DNA from: Mesostigma viride
Taxonomy: Eukaryota; Streptophyta; Mesostigmatophyceae; Mesostigmatales; Mesostigmataceae
Length of the DNA stretch: 64,000 nucleotides
Direction: 5' to 3'
NCBI GenBank assembly: GCA_009746045.1
Contig: RPFO01000076.1
Coordinates: 3,873,920-3,937,919, forward strand
Part shown: positions 20,442 to 30,260 of the stretch, piece after piece
Layout: each line of letters starts with the position of its first letter
How positions within the stretch are numbered: position 1 is the stretch's first letter
Notes under the pieces: model-generated
What the model was told of the DNA's origin: nothing
Seen by the model: only the letters and a program-made list of their open reading frames with translations
Databases searched by the model: none
Translations under genes and position numbers: made by a program

Positions 20442-21953
20442 CACGGCAACGGCCGCGCCCACGGCAATGGCCACGGCAACGGCCACGGCCATGGCGGCAG
20501 CAGCGGGGGGCGCGGCGGGCGCGGTGGTGGTCGCGGTGGTGGCGCAGTGGTCGGGCGTGGTCGCGGGCCGCCCTGCTCCGTCTGCGCCAAGCCTGGACAT
20601 GACGCCGCCACCTGCTGGACTGCCCATCCCGGCCAGCGCCCTGCTCACCTCCGCGGTGACGGCGCCGGGCACGCCCATCACACCGACGCAGGCCTGCCTC
20701 CCTTGGAGACGACGTACGCGTTCCACGTGGGTCGAGGCCCTTTGTGTGCTTCCCTGCGCGCCAACCCTTTAGGTGCTTCCCTGCGCGATGGTGTGCAGCC
20801 TCACGGGCAGGCCTCGCTTCGTCCAGTGCACGGCCTTGCGCCTTCCCCGTCCCGCTCGGGCAGTCGACTCTCGGCACCCCGCCCCAGCACCTCCTCGGAC
20901 TCGACGGCTGGTTCCTCAACCACCGCTCCTTCTGTGCTTCACACGGCCGCAACGGCCACGGCTAGGTGTTCCCCGGAGTGGGTGGTTGACACGGGTGCCA
21001 CGTACCACATGACGCCTCACCGGGCGGACTTTGGTGATGGGTTTGATCCCGCCTTCCGGCTGCGCATCACCGGCTCGGGCGGCAATCTGCATGCGGGCGG
21101 CAGGGGCCCTCTGCTTCTCCGGCTCGGCACCCCGGACGTGCACCTCGGCCCAGCTTTGTATGTCCCAGGCCTTCAGGCCCGCCTACTCTCGGTGAGCCAG
21201 CTCTTTAAAGCCGGCCATGATGTGGACTTTAAGCACCTGCGCCTCACTTTGGGGACCTGCACGTTCACCCTCGTGGAGTGTGACGGCATTTACTTGCTCC
21301 GCGGGGTGGCGCCCCATGCCCTCGCCACATCCGCCGCCCCTGTGGACCTGATGCAGTGGCACCTGCGCCTCGGACACGCTGGCGCGGATCGTATTGCTCG
21401 GCTAGCCGCCGACCCCGCCTCAAACATGGTGACCCACGGTCCCAAGGCTCCCACGTGTCCTTCCTGCCCTGCCGGTCACTTGCGGCGGAGCAGCTTTCCC
21501 CCCAGCACGACGCCACGCTGCGTGACCCCTCGCCATCGCCTGCACTGCGACCTGCTAGGTCCCATGCGGACCCCTGCCGTGTTGGGGGACTGGCGGTATG
21601 TCCTGGGCATCACGGATGAAGCCACTCGTTTTCACTGGGTTTACTTCCTGAAGACGCAGGACGCTGCCGTTGGGAGCCTGCGTCACTTCCTGGCCACGGA
21701 GATCAAGCCGTTCCGGGCGTCCGCGGCCACGGCGCCTGTGGAGCTTCGCGCCGACCAAGACGCGGTTTTCACTGGCCAGGACTGGCGCGCCGTCTGCGCC
21801 GAGTATGGCGTGCGGCAAGAGTTCTCGTCCCCCTATACGCCGGAGCAGAACGGCGTGGCGGAGCGATTTTGGGGCGTCGCAGTTAGCATGACCAGGAGCA
21901 TGCTGGCGCATGCTGGCCTCGGCAAGGAGTTCTGGGCTCTAGCCTTTGCATGC
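19389..21953 (+). pseudogene. Copia-S gag-protease-integrase, interrupted
   Basis: The first ATG of the frame is 19389 (MASGTRSQVA). The gag region is followed by a Gly-Asn repeat and the zinc knuckle CSVCAKPGHDAATC near 20575. The protease motif WVVDTGATYHM is near 20980. The GAG-pre-integrase segment reads MQWHLRLGHAG with TCPSCPAGH. The integrase core shows HCDLLGP, LRADQDAVFTG and PEQNGVAERFW (D, D, E). The frame ends at 21953 where a 1538-bp palindromic element is inserted, and it resumes at 23497 in the correct frame. Order and motifs are those of an ordinary Ty1/copia polyprotein. Confidence 0.95.
20345..20520 (+). repeat. GGCAAC hexamer repeat coding for Gly-Asn run
   Basis: Imperfect tandem GGCAAC units inside Copia-S gag encode a GNGNGNGNG tract with GH variants, just before the glycine/arginine-rich segment and zinc knuckle. 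Such a tract is probably a flexible, possibly RNA-binding linker. Confidence 0.85.
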
Positions 21954-22162
21954 AGTTAGGTTAATATTGTGCGGAAACCTTTTTGCCACTTGGGCTTCTC
22001 AGGTTCCGCACAATATTACCGGCGATAACCACTCGCCGGACACTCAAGTTCACGACGTCGTGAACTTGAGTGTCCGGCGAGTGGTTATCGCCGGTAATAT
22101 TGTGCGGAACCTGAGAAGCCCAAGTGGCAAAAAGGTTTCCGCACAATATTAACCTACTAACT
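21954..22162. repeat. Palindrome P1 of element 1
   Basis: Arms of about 100 bp are perfect reverse complements around GACGTC at 22054-22059. Each arm contains smaller inverted repeats: TAATATTGTGCGGAA with TTCCGCACAATATTA, and CCGGCGA with TCGCCGG. A single strand could therefore fold into several hairpins. This copy has an extra CTA near its right end. Confidence 0.95.
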
Positions 22163-22398
22163 AAAACCTAGCCTCTTGGGGCGAGGACGAATCACTAGGC
22201 TCGGAACACCCGTATGCATGAATATGATCGAATATAAGCATCTCATTGGTGCAAATATCGATATGAATATGATCGAATATGAGCATCTCCTTGGTGCGCA
22301 TATAATTAGAGCCGGGTGCCAAATCGGAACGAATTATTCCCCCAAATAATCCGCTTCCGAGTGGATTCGAACCTGCGCCCCGCAAGGATCCAGGTCTT
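22163..22398 (-). repeat. Spacer S1 of element 1 with B-box-like motif
   Basis: A 236-bp unit starting AAAACCTAG and ending CCAGGTCTT, so its ends are imperfect inverted repeats. On the minus strand it contains GCAGGTTCGAATCC, matching the tRNA T-loop/Pol III B-box consensus GGTTCRANNCC. It also carries two direct copies of an approximately 33-bp GAATATGATCGAATAT... sequence. No A-box was identified with confidence. Confidence 0.8.
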
Positions 22399-22604
22399 AG
22401 TTAGGTTAATATTGTGCGGAAACCTTTTTGCCACTTGGGCTTCTCAGGTTCCGCACAATATTACCGGCGATAACCACTCGCCGGACACTCAAGTTCACGA
22501 CGTCGTGAACTTGAGTGTCCGGCGAGTGGTTATCGCCGGTAATATTGTGCGGAACCTGAGAAGCCCAAGTGGCAAAAAGGTTTCCGCACAATATTAACCT
22601 AACT
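22399..22604. repeat. Palindrome P2 of element 1 (206 bp)
   Basis: Two perfect 103-bp arms; same sequence as P1 without the 3-bp extra segment. Confidence 0.95.
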
Positions 22605-22840
22605 AAAACCTAGCCTCTTGGGGCGAGGACGAATCACTAGGCTCGGAACACCCGTATGCATGAATATGATCGAATATAAGCATCTCATTGGTGCAAATAT
22701 CGATATGAATATGATCGAATATGAGCATCTCCTTGGTGCGCATATAATTAGAGCCGGGTGCCAAATCGGAACGAATTATTCCCCCAAATAATCCGCTTCC
22801 GAGTGGATTCGAACCTGCGCCCCGCAAGGATCCAGGTCTT
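22605..22840 (-). repeat. Spacer S2 of element 1
   Basis: Same 236-bp sequence and orientation as S1, including the TTCGAATCC B-box-like motif. Confidence 0.85.
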
Positions 22841-23046
22841 AGTTAGGTTAATATTGTGCGGAAACCTTTTTGCCACTTGGGCTTCTCAGGTTCCGCACAA
22901 TATTACCGGCGATAACCACTCGCCGGACACTCAAGTTCACGACGTCGTGAACTTGAGTGTCCGGCGAGTGGTTATCGCCGGTAATATTGTGCGGAACCTG
23001 AGAAGCCCAAGTGGCAAAAAGGTTTCCGCACAATATTAACCTAACT
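22841..23046. repeat. Palindrome P3 of element 1 (206 bp)
   Basis: Identical architecture and sequence to P2. Confidence 0.95.
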
Positions 23047-23282
23047 AAGACCTGGATCCTTGCGGGGCGCAGGTTCGAATCCACTCGGAAGCGGATTATT
23101 TGGGGGAATAATTCGTTCCGATTTGGCACCCGGCTCTAATTATATGCGCACCAAGGAGATGCTCATATTCGATCATATTCATATCGATATTTGCACCAAC
23201 GAGATGCTTATATTCGATCATATTCATGCATACGGGTGTTCCGAGCCTAGTGATTCGTCCTCGCCCCAAGAGGCTAGGTTTT
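23047..23282 (+). repeat. Spacer S3 of element 1 (inverted)
   Basis: Reverse complement of S1/S2, with one difference noticed (ACGAGATGC for the complement of CATCTCAT). The B-box-like motif is now on the plus strand near 23070. Confidence 0.85.
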
Positions 23283-23491
23283 AGTTAGGTTAATATTGTG
23301 CGGAAACCTTTTTGCCACTTGGGCTTCTCAGGTTCCGCACAATATTATTACCGGCGATAACCACTCGCCGGACACTCAAGTTCACGACGTCGTGAACTTG
23401 AGTGTCCGGCGAGTGGTTATCGCCGGTAATATTGTGCGGAACCTGAGAAGCCCAAGTGGCAAAAAGGTTTCCGCACAATATTAACCTAACT
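23283..23491. repeat. Palindrome P4 of element 1 (209 bp)
   Basis: As P2 but with an extra ATT in the left arm (AATATTATTACC), so the arms are no longer perfectly complementary there. Confidence 0.95.
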
Positions 23492-23496
23492 CATGC

Positions 23497-24010
23497 GCCA
23501 TATACATCATCAACAGGCTGCCCTGCCGCAGCAACCCGGAGCACGCAACGCCCTACTTCCTCATGTATGGGCGCCCGGCTGCGGATTTATCCGGCATGCG
23601 TGTGTTTGGCTGCCCCTCCCACGTCTTGGTTGAGGGGGCAGCCCGTGAGAAGTTTGATTCTCGCGCTGAGGATGGCCTCTTCGTGGGATACAAGCTTGAC
23701 TCCCCGGCCTACCTCGTATGGGTGCCCGACAAAGCGACGGGCGGCGGGCGTGTCATTGAGCGAAAGCACGTGCAGTTCGACGAGACGTGGCGCAACCGGG
23801 CCCCGCAGGCTGCGCAGTGGCTCCCGGCGGCCCCCTTTGCGGAGGCCGACCTCTTTCCCGCCGACATGCTGACTCCTGCCCCTTTGCAGTTACCCTCTGC
23901 CTCTGCCGAGGACTCTGGGGGGCCGGCAACGCCCTCCACTGCCTTGCCCGCAGGCCGTGAGGACAGCTATGTCAGCATCAGGGGGGACAGTCTCCTGAGC
24001 GTTTCGTTCT
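23497..24010 (+). pseudogene. Copia-S integrase C-terminal region
   Basis: Continues the integrase after the palindromic insert: AIYIINRLPCRSN, then YGRPAADLSGMRVFGC and EDGLFVGYKLDSPAYLVWVP, the conserved copia integrase tail. It is in phase with 21953 once the insert and one CATGC are removed. The frame is lost near 24008-24014 at a C6 run before the RT. Confidence 0.92.
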
Positions 24011-24014
24011 CCCC

Positions 24015-25350
24015 CCGGCCGCCGCTGCGGCCATCCAGGCACTTGTGCGGAACGGCCCTGCTCCGACGGCTCCGGCTCCTGCCTCGGCGCCGACATCTTA
24101 CCTCACCGTGTCAGATGCTCGACAGCATGCCCCTCTGTTGCGCGGACAGGCCTCTGGCCACTCGCGTTCTGCGGCGTCATATGAACACGCCGGGGCGGGG
24201 ATGCCTCCGCCGCATTTGAGTACCTCGGTTGACCTGGAGAGCACGGCTGACAGCACCGGCTATTCTCCTCCGGCGTCCCCTGGTGCCTCTGCAGGTCTCC
24301 TCCCCGTGTGGGGTTCCCGTGGTGCTGCCTTGTGTGGCGACCTTTCTCATGGCAGTAACACCCCCGCTCCCCCTGGTTTCGGGGGCGATGATGTATTGGA
24401 TGACGCGCTTTCTTCCTGGCCGGATCAACCTGTCACCAAGGCTGCACGGATCCACGCGCATCACTCACTTGTCGCTGACCTGTGCTTCGCTGCTGCTTTT
24501 CATAGCCAGCCTGCGTCCGTGCCCTCCTCTCCCGCTGCCGCCCTTGCCTCGCCGGAATGGCGCACGGCCATGGAGAGTGAGCTGGCCAGCCTCCAGGAGC
24601 ACCAGGTTTACGAGCTTCTGCATGTGCGTGATCTTCCGCGCGGTGCCAAGCTCCTACCCACCAAGTGGGTCTTCGCCCAGAAAGCTGATGGGCGGTGCAA
24701 GGCCCGGTTTGTGTGCAAGGGGTTTGCACAGCGCGAGGGCATTGATTTCGGTGAGACTTTTGCTCCCACCGTCCGTGCTGCCACCGTGCGCCTGGGCTTG
24801 GCTCGTGCTGGCACTGCTGGCCACCCCATCCGGCAGCTGGATGTCCGCACCGCGTTCCTCTATGCTGAGTTGGAGGAGGACGTGTATGTCCTTCCCCCCA
24901 AGGGCTTTGAGGAGCGCGACCCCACTGGCCAAACGTACCTCTGGCGCCTCCGGCGGAGCCTCTATGGGCTCAAACAGGCGCCCCGGAACTGGCACCACAC
25001 GCTCCGGGACTACCTCATCCATGAGACTGGCGCTGTCCAGAGCACCACGGACACGTGTCTGTTCCTGTATGTTGGTGGTTTTGCCTTCGTCCATGTCGAC
25101 GATCTCCTGGTCTCCCACTCCTCGGCGGAGTGGCTATCGCAGTGGACCCAACGGGTGTCCCAGCGCTTCCAGATCACCGAGACGGATGCCCCCTCCCTCT
25201 TTCTGGGGGTCTCCCTGGTCCTCGACCCGCCGGCGCGCACAGTTTTTCTGCACCAAGGCCCGTACCTGGAGGCCCTCGCTGAGCGCTTTGGGGTCTCCCC
25301 ACGGGCGGTGAAGACGCCCATCGTCCCCAACACCCCCCGTGGTGAGGGGG
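24015..25350 (+). pseudogene. Copia-S reverse transcriptase
   Basis: Linker followed by a standard copia RT: WRTAMESELASLQEH, LPTKWVFAQKADG, RQLDVRTAFLYAELEEDVYV (first Asp), SLYGLKQAPRNWH and the catalytic AFVHVDDLLVSHS. The clean frame runs to about 25340, where a G6 run (GAGGGGGGC) shifts it to the RNase H frame. Without the two homopolymer changes, RT would be fused to integrase and RNase H as in other copia elements. Confidence 0.95.
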
Positions 25351-26029
25351 GCTTCTCAACGCGGACGACACTCGCGTCTACCAAGCGATCACCGGGGCAC
25401 TCCTGTATGCGATGGGATGCACTCGGCCTGACCTGGCATTCGCAGTCAACCTGCTGACTCAGAATATGAAAAACCCTACTGTAAGCGACCTTGGGCTGGC
25501 ACGCCGGGTGCTTCAGTACGCGGTACACACCAAGGACCTGGGTCTGTCCTACTCGGGGCAGGGGGGGCTGGTGGCCTACTCGGATGCCGACTGGGCAAAC
25601 GATCCTGTGGACCGCAAGTCAATCACTGGCAACGTGGTCATGTACCGCGGTGCTGCGGTGGAGTGGACCAGTCGCAAGCAGCCCACTCCAGCCCTGTCCA
25701 CCTGTGAGGCCGAGTACATGGCCCTGTGCGGTGTCACGCAGCAGGTGGTTCCCCTTCTCACCATCACCAAGGAGTTGGGTGACCCGGCCTCAGGGCCAAT
25801 TCAGGTGTTTTGCGACAACACTGGTGCTGTGGCTCTGTCACGAGACCCTGTTCACCCTCGGCGTACCAAGCACATCGACGTCAAGTACCACTACATTCGC
25901 GCGAAGGTCGCGGATGGCACCGTTCAGGTGTCTCACCTTCCTGGGGCAGCGATGATCGCCGACATGCTCACCAAGGCACTACCCGAGCCACGTTTTGTGG
26001 AGCTCAGACACAAGTTGTTGGGTATTTGA
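25350..26029 (+). CDS. Copia-S RNase H
   Basis: The RT connection segment (NADDTRVYQAITGALLYAMG) leads into a copia RNase H: YSDADWANDPVDRKSITG, PALSTCEAEYMAL, CDNTGAV and the terminal HIDVKYHYIR with ADMLTKAL. The stop codon is at 26027-26029, 141 bp before the 3' LTR. It would degrade the RNA strand during reverse transcription. Confidence 0.95.
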
Positions 26030-26162
26030 GTTACTGGCAATTCGTGATGAGACAACATAAGGACACACTTGCTAGCCTGTGACAGTGGTCCCATACTACA
26101 GTTCTTTTAGTGAACATTTGTTCTGGCTTGCTTGAGTTTGTTTTCCGGCCTGTGTGCCGAGT

Positions 26163-26170
26163 AAGGGGGG
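26163..26170 (+). promoter_or_regulatory. Copia-S polypurine tract
   Basis: AAGGGGGG directly before the 3' LTR, the expected site for plus-strand priming. Confidence 0.85.
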
Positions 26171-26602
26171 TGTCAGAAGTATCGACACACCTGCCTGAAA
26201 CTAGTACTTATAGTTTAGTGCTAGCTCTGGACTGCATGGACGGGCATGTGCCGCATGTTTAAGTTCTGTTCCATAAGTGACCCAGTCATTCTGTGACTGA
26301 CCTTGAACTTTGGTTGTGAATGGTTGGCTTGAGATCACGTTATGATTGTAACTGCCACACAGTCAGAAAAGACCCGGTTTGGTGTGGCCACGTTGTAGGT
26401 AGATCATAACTGCTACCCAGTAGCTGAGCCTGGAATTGTTTAAAAGGCGAAGCTACGCACCGTGTTTGCACTCTCAGTACCTCACACCTAACACACTCCT
26501 GTGGTGGAACTAGCAGCCGGCCAGCTGCCGACTGAGACTTATTTTTATCTGAGTGAAATAAAGTAAAACTTTGTGGCAAACATTGTTTTCTCACTCCCAA
26601 CA
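26171..26602 (+). repeat. Copia-S 3' LTR (432 bp)
   Basis: Matches the 5' LTR over the full 432 bp with no difference seen, implying a recent insertion. It is followed by the ATAGG target duplication. Confidence 0.96.
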
Positions 26603-26607
26603 ATAGG

Positions 26608-27836
26608 ATGCGTCCACCTGGACGGTCGAAATTCCCTTCGCATCAGGTTCGCATGAGGAGCTAGGGTGACATCTCCAGGCAAAATTTCCTGGATACTAGG
26701 GGCCCGTCCCAGGGCCTGACTGCTGCGGTAAGCGCCGGCCCCTGGTCTGAATTGAAATAGGGGCTGGCGAGTAAAACGAGGGTCGGCGGCGGTGGCCCCG
26801 TATTACTGGCCCCCAATAGCGCAGCGCTACGTGGCCAAGCTGCGGCACCACGTGGCAAGATGCGGCACCACGTGGCAAGATGAGGCGCCACGTGGCTTGA
26901 TGCCGGCATGCCTCTCCGACAGGCAATTACTGGGCAAGACATATCACAGTACCCTAGTAAGGTTACCATCCGAGCATTACTTACGTCGCCAAACTATCTC
27001 TGTTGGATATGACCGGCGTGGGATTCCAACTAAACTGAACTGAACTGAAGTGAACTGGGCAAGACATCTGCAGACTGCATGACAGTATAGCGCGGCGCGG
27101 CGTGAGGACGGATGCCGACACAGTTTTTTGTGTAGGCATCCGTAGGCCCGTACATAGCTGGCATCCGGGGCATGGCAAGATGGGACGCCACGTGGCATGA
27201 TGTGGCATGCCGCGCCTGCTGTACAATATGGGGGCCCGAAATCTAGGGCTGGCGGCTGCATAAAAATTCGGCCCCTGGAATCTCCCCTATAGGGGCCGAA
27301 AAGATGGGGGCTAGCTAGAATTGGTGCCGGTAGCTGCACGGGCCCCTAGTATGGAAATAGGGGCCAGACATTCTGGACCGGCGGCTGCAGGATCCGGCCC
27401 CTATTTAGCTTGGCTCAATGTCACCCCTCCTTTCGCATGCCCAATTCTGAACATGTCTGACCAGCCCAGGGAAACAGCCGTAAAAAACTGGCCATTTTTT
27501 TTGCAGCCCGTACAGCGTGTCAACCCCGGCGCGTGCACGGCCCTGTTCCGGCGCATACCACTTTTGGCCGAAAGTCCGCTGAATTTCGCCGGAGCGTCCA
27601 AACAATTCGACCGAAAAAACCCGAGTGTGAAAACCCTGTAATTCGACCGGAACTGGGGTGGAACTCCCGGAACTCGAAAAAAGCAGTTCCGGCCAGTTTC
27701 AGTCAGAATTAATTTTTTTTTTTTGGTCGATGCACGAAAAGGGAGGGGAACACGACGTGAAAAGGGCGGGGAACACGCCGGGAAGACAGTGCGGCCACCA
27801 TCGCTGCCGCGCGTTAGTGGATGAAAGTGCGTAGCC
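26608..27836. other. Repetitive GC-rich sequence, possible DNA-transposon end
   Basis: Contains reiterated CACGTGGCAAGATG-type words (26847-26900, again near 27173) and several GGGGCC-rich blocks between 27230 and 27410. At 27596-27626 lies the inverted counterpart of 18429-18460. No gene is supported. Confidence 0.45.
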
Positions 27837-28316
27837 ATGATAGCGAGACTAATAGTTATATTTCTCATCGTGCTGGTGCGCTACCTGCAGCTACGCAGGA
27901 AGCAGGGCGCGATCCGCATTATTCAGGAAAATGCGGCTCGCGAGGCGGAATACATGGCAACCGCCACACAAGTGATGATGGGGATGGCAATGGACGACAA
28001 GCCAGACGACCGACGAGGCGGGTGGCAGCCCGGTCGCCCGTGGGCATATGATAGGGCCGCAGGACGTGGATTTTGGGAATCAGCAAAGCGAGGGGGTGTC
28101 ATGACGGACGCGGACTTCCGTGCAACATTTCACATGACCCGTGATTCCTTTGATCGTGTAGTGTGTATGTTGATCGCGTTAGCTAAAATTAGTCAGCCAT
28201 GGTTAAGTAAGCTAATGGAATTTGAAGGCACGGTAAAACCAGTACTGAAAAGCTATCAGCCCAGTTCTCTCGCGTGTAGATTGTTTGCTTTCTCGACATT
28301 TTGTTCGGACGCGTAG
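27837..28316 (+). pseudogene. Possible PIF/Harbinger transposase N-terminal fragment
   Basis: ATG-started 159-aa ORF with a hydrophobic N-terminus (LIVIFLIVLVRYL) and later DFRATFHMTRDSFDRVVCML. The latter resembles the FR..F.MS...F..L block at the N-terminus of HARBI1/PIF transposases. No DDE catalytic residues follow before the stop, so it would be a truncated copy or first exon. The inverted-repeat DNA just upstream (27596-27720) fits a DNA transposon end. The assignment is by motif memory only. Confidence 0.5.
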
Positions 28317-29509
28317 TGCATTACCACGGGAAGCATAGCGATTTGTAGCCAACGATGGCGACGTACGTGAAGCCTCTGCTCTATGACGGGAAGGCATCTG
28401 GCGTTGCTGCAACTGGAATCAGGCCAGTGCCATGTTCGGCACCGTGCACGCGGAAATAAGGCGCCGTCACGTTAGATAGCACTGCTGAGGACGAGCTGCG
28501 CCTGCCTGCCCATATTTACCGAGTTTGTCTCGCATCGCACTGCATTATTGCTGGCCAGACTTTGCTGTCTTTATGCCCGACAGACTGGTTCACGAACCGT
28601 TTTAATTTGCTGCGTGCGTGGCTCCTGCCCTTCCATGGCAATGTTTGCAATTTCGGACGTTTTCGTTGTGATTGTTGGCACATACTACATAGCCATGCAC
28701 ATGACATACTGCATGAAGGTCGCAAAGTTAGGTATAGTTTCTGTTTGTAAATCCTGAGTTCTTGATTTACACACGGTTCCTTGAAATGAAGGCCCTGGCC
28801 GAAGCTCGTTGCTTGCCAAAGCCTTCTTGTGTCGAAGAACAGCGGTTCTCAGTGGGCACATGAAAGAGACGTTGCCAGGCATTGTAAGATTTCCAACCAC
28901 ACGCTTGTCCTGTAACCATGCAATTCATTCCATGTGCGTTATGAATCTGGCAGCTTGTGAGCCTGCAACCATTAATTGCAGTTTGGCACATGTTACAAAA
29001 AGTAGGCTCCTTGAATTTAGGCTGACTTGAATTTTGGCTTTCTCGCTTATTTTTGTTGATGCTATAGGCAACATTGGACTTTACACTAACTTGAGTCCCA
29101 CCCGCATCCAACCCTCCCAATCATCCATCCACTCCGTCCCTACCCACCCAATTATACCACCGTCTTCCCGCCCACTCTTGAACTAATCAGCCCAACGCCC
29201 CAGCCCAAGACACAGGCAAATGCCCATGTAGCCACCCATGTGCGCGTGCCTAGAGACACTCAACTAGCTAGGCTGCATGTATGTGCCATGGGGGCATAAT
29301 AGGTGCATGGGCGCAGGTGCACATGCAGGCCCGCAGGCATGCACACAAGCAGGCAGGCAGGCAGGTTGACAGATGGGTGGGCAGATAGGCGGGTGGCAGA
29401 CTTGCAGGCGGGCAGGCGGGAGGATGGGCAGAACATTGGGTGGACAGGCGAGTAAGAAGGTCGTTGGGTCCAAGCAACCCGTTTATTGGTGATGGATTGA
29501 TGTGTGTGG
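28317..29509. other. No supported gene
   Basis: Mixed-composition sequence with only short chance ORFs. I could not continue the Harbinger reading frame here. Confidence 0.3.
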
Positions 29510-30175
29510 CGCATGTGTGCAAGTCGGCCTGTGTTTGTGTGCGTTTGTATGCATGTGCACGTGTGCTCGTGGGTGTGTGCACATGTTTGTGTGCATGTGT
29601 TAGCATGCATGTGCGCACGTGGGTGTGTGCATGTGTGTGATATTGTGTGCATACATGTCACAGTGTGCATGTGTGTGCGTGTGTGCGTGTGTGCGTGTGT
29701 GCGTGTGTGTGTGTGTGTGCGTGTGTGCGAGTGTGCGAGTGTGCGAGTGTGCGTGTGTGCGTGTGTGCGTGTGTGCGTGTGTGCGTGTGTGCGTGTGTGC
29801 GTGTGTGCGTGTGTGCGTGTGTGCGTGTGTGCGTGTGTGCGTGTGTGCGTGTGTGCATGTGTGTATGTGTGCATGTGTGTATGCGTGCGTGTGTGCATGT
29901 GTGTATGTGTGCATGTGTGTATGCGTGCGTGTACGTGTGCATGTGTGCATGTGTGCGTGTGTGCATGTGTGTATGTGTGCATGTGTGCGTGTGTGCATGT
30001 GTGCGTGTGTGCATGTGTGTATGTGTGCATGTGTGTATGTGTGCGTGTGTGCGTGTGTGCATGTGTGCATGTGTGCGTGTGTGCATGTGTGTATGTGTGC
30101 ATGTGTGTATGCGTGCGTGTGTGCATGTGTGTGTGAACATTTATGTGCATGTGTATGTATGTGGGCGTGTGTGTG
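29510..30175. repeat. GT-rich TGTGCG/TGTGCA/TGTGTA minisatellite
   Basis: About 0.65 kb of alternating purine-pyrimidine hexamer-like units (GTGTGC, GTGCAT, GTGTAT). It is low-complexity and open in many frames on both strands, which produces spurious Cys/Val/His/Thr-rich ORFs. The sequence has Z-DNA-forming potential. Confidence 0.97.
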
Positions 30176-30236
30176 TGCTGGGGGGTAGGATGGATAGGGA
30201 AAAGAAAGAGTGAAAAATGCAAGGTGTGGGGGAGTT

Positions 30237-30260
30237 AATTAATTAATTAATTAATTAAAC
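30237..30260. repeat. (TTAA)n microsatellite
   Basis: Five to six TTAA units just right of the GT-rich array. Confidence 0.9.

Larger units (their letters stand above)
21954..23491. mobile_element. Palindromic composite element 1 (four palindromes, three spacers)
   Basis: Begins AGTTAGG and ends CCTAACT, with 5-bp target duplications CATGC at 21949-21953 and 23492-23496. Structure: palindromes at 21954-22162, 22399-22604, 22841-23046 and 23283-23491 (about 206 bp each), separated by three 236-bp spacers. Spacers 1 and 2 point one way and spacer 3 is inverted. Element plus one duplication is 1543 bp; its removal restores the Copia-S integrase frame (FACAIYIINRLP). There is no credible ORF. 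It looks non-autonomous; the family is not recognised. Confidence 0.93.
18711..26602 (+). mobile_element. Copia-S, canonical Ty1/copia LTR retrotransposon
   Basis: Two 432-bp LTRs (18711-19142, 26171-26602) flank gag, protease, integrase, RT and RNase H in the usual copia order. The 5-bp target duplication ATAGG is present on both sides (18706-18710, 26603-26607). A PBS-like TGGCATCGGAGTG follows the 5' LTR at 19143, and a polypurine tract AAGGGGGG (26163-26170) precedes the 3' LTR. The integrase is interrupted by a palindromic element with its own target duplication. Two further frame changes fall at C6 and G6 runs. Confidence 0.96.

Noticed and set aside
20152-20952. Arg/Pro/Ala-rich antisense ORFs over the Copia-S gag
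   Set aside because: Shadow frames of the GGCAAC repeat and GC-rich gag; no motif, and the plus-strand gag reads clearly.
22010-22020. CAATATTAC matching the CRESS-virus origin consensus NANTATTAC
   Set aside because: It is not in the loop of a local hairpin with the expected geometry, and no Rep gene is present. A nine-base degenerate match is expected by chance.
21961-23484. ORFs of 61-93 codons inside palindromic element 1, identical on both strands
   Set aside because: They arise from the palindromes themselves, so both strands give the same peptide. They carry no domain.
29510-30222. Long Cys/Val-rich and His/Thr-rich ORFs on both strands
   Set aside because: They are translations of a GT-rich hexamer array; every frame is open because the repeat lacks stops.
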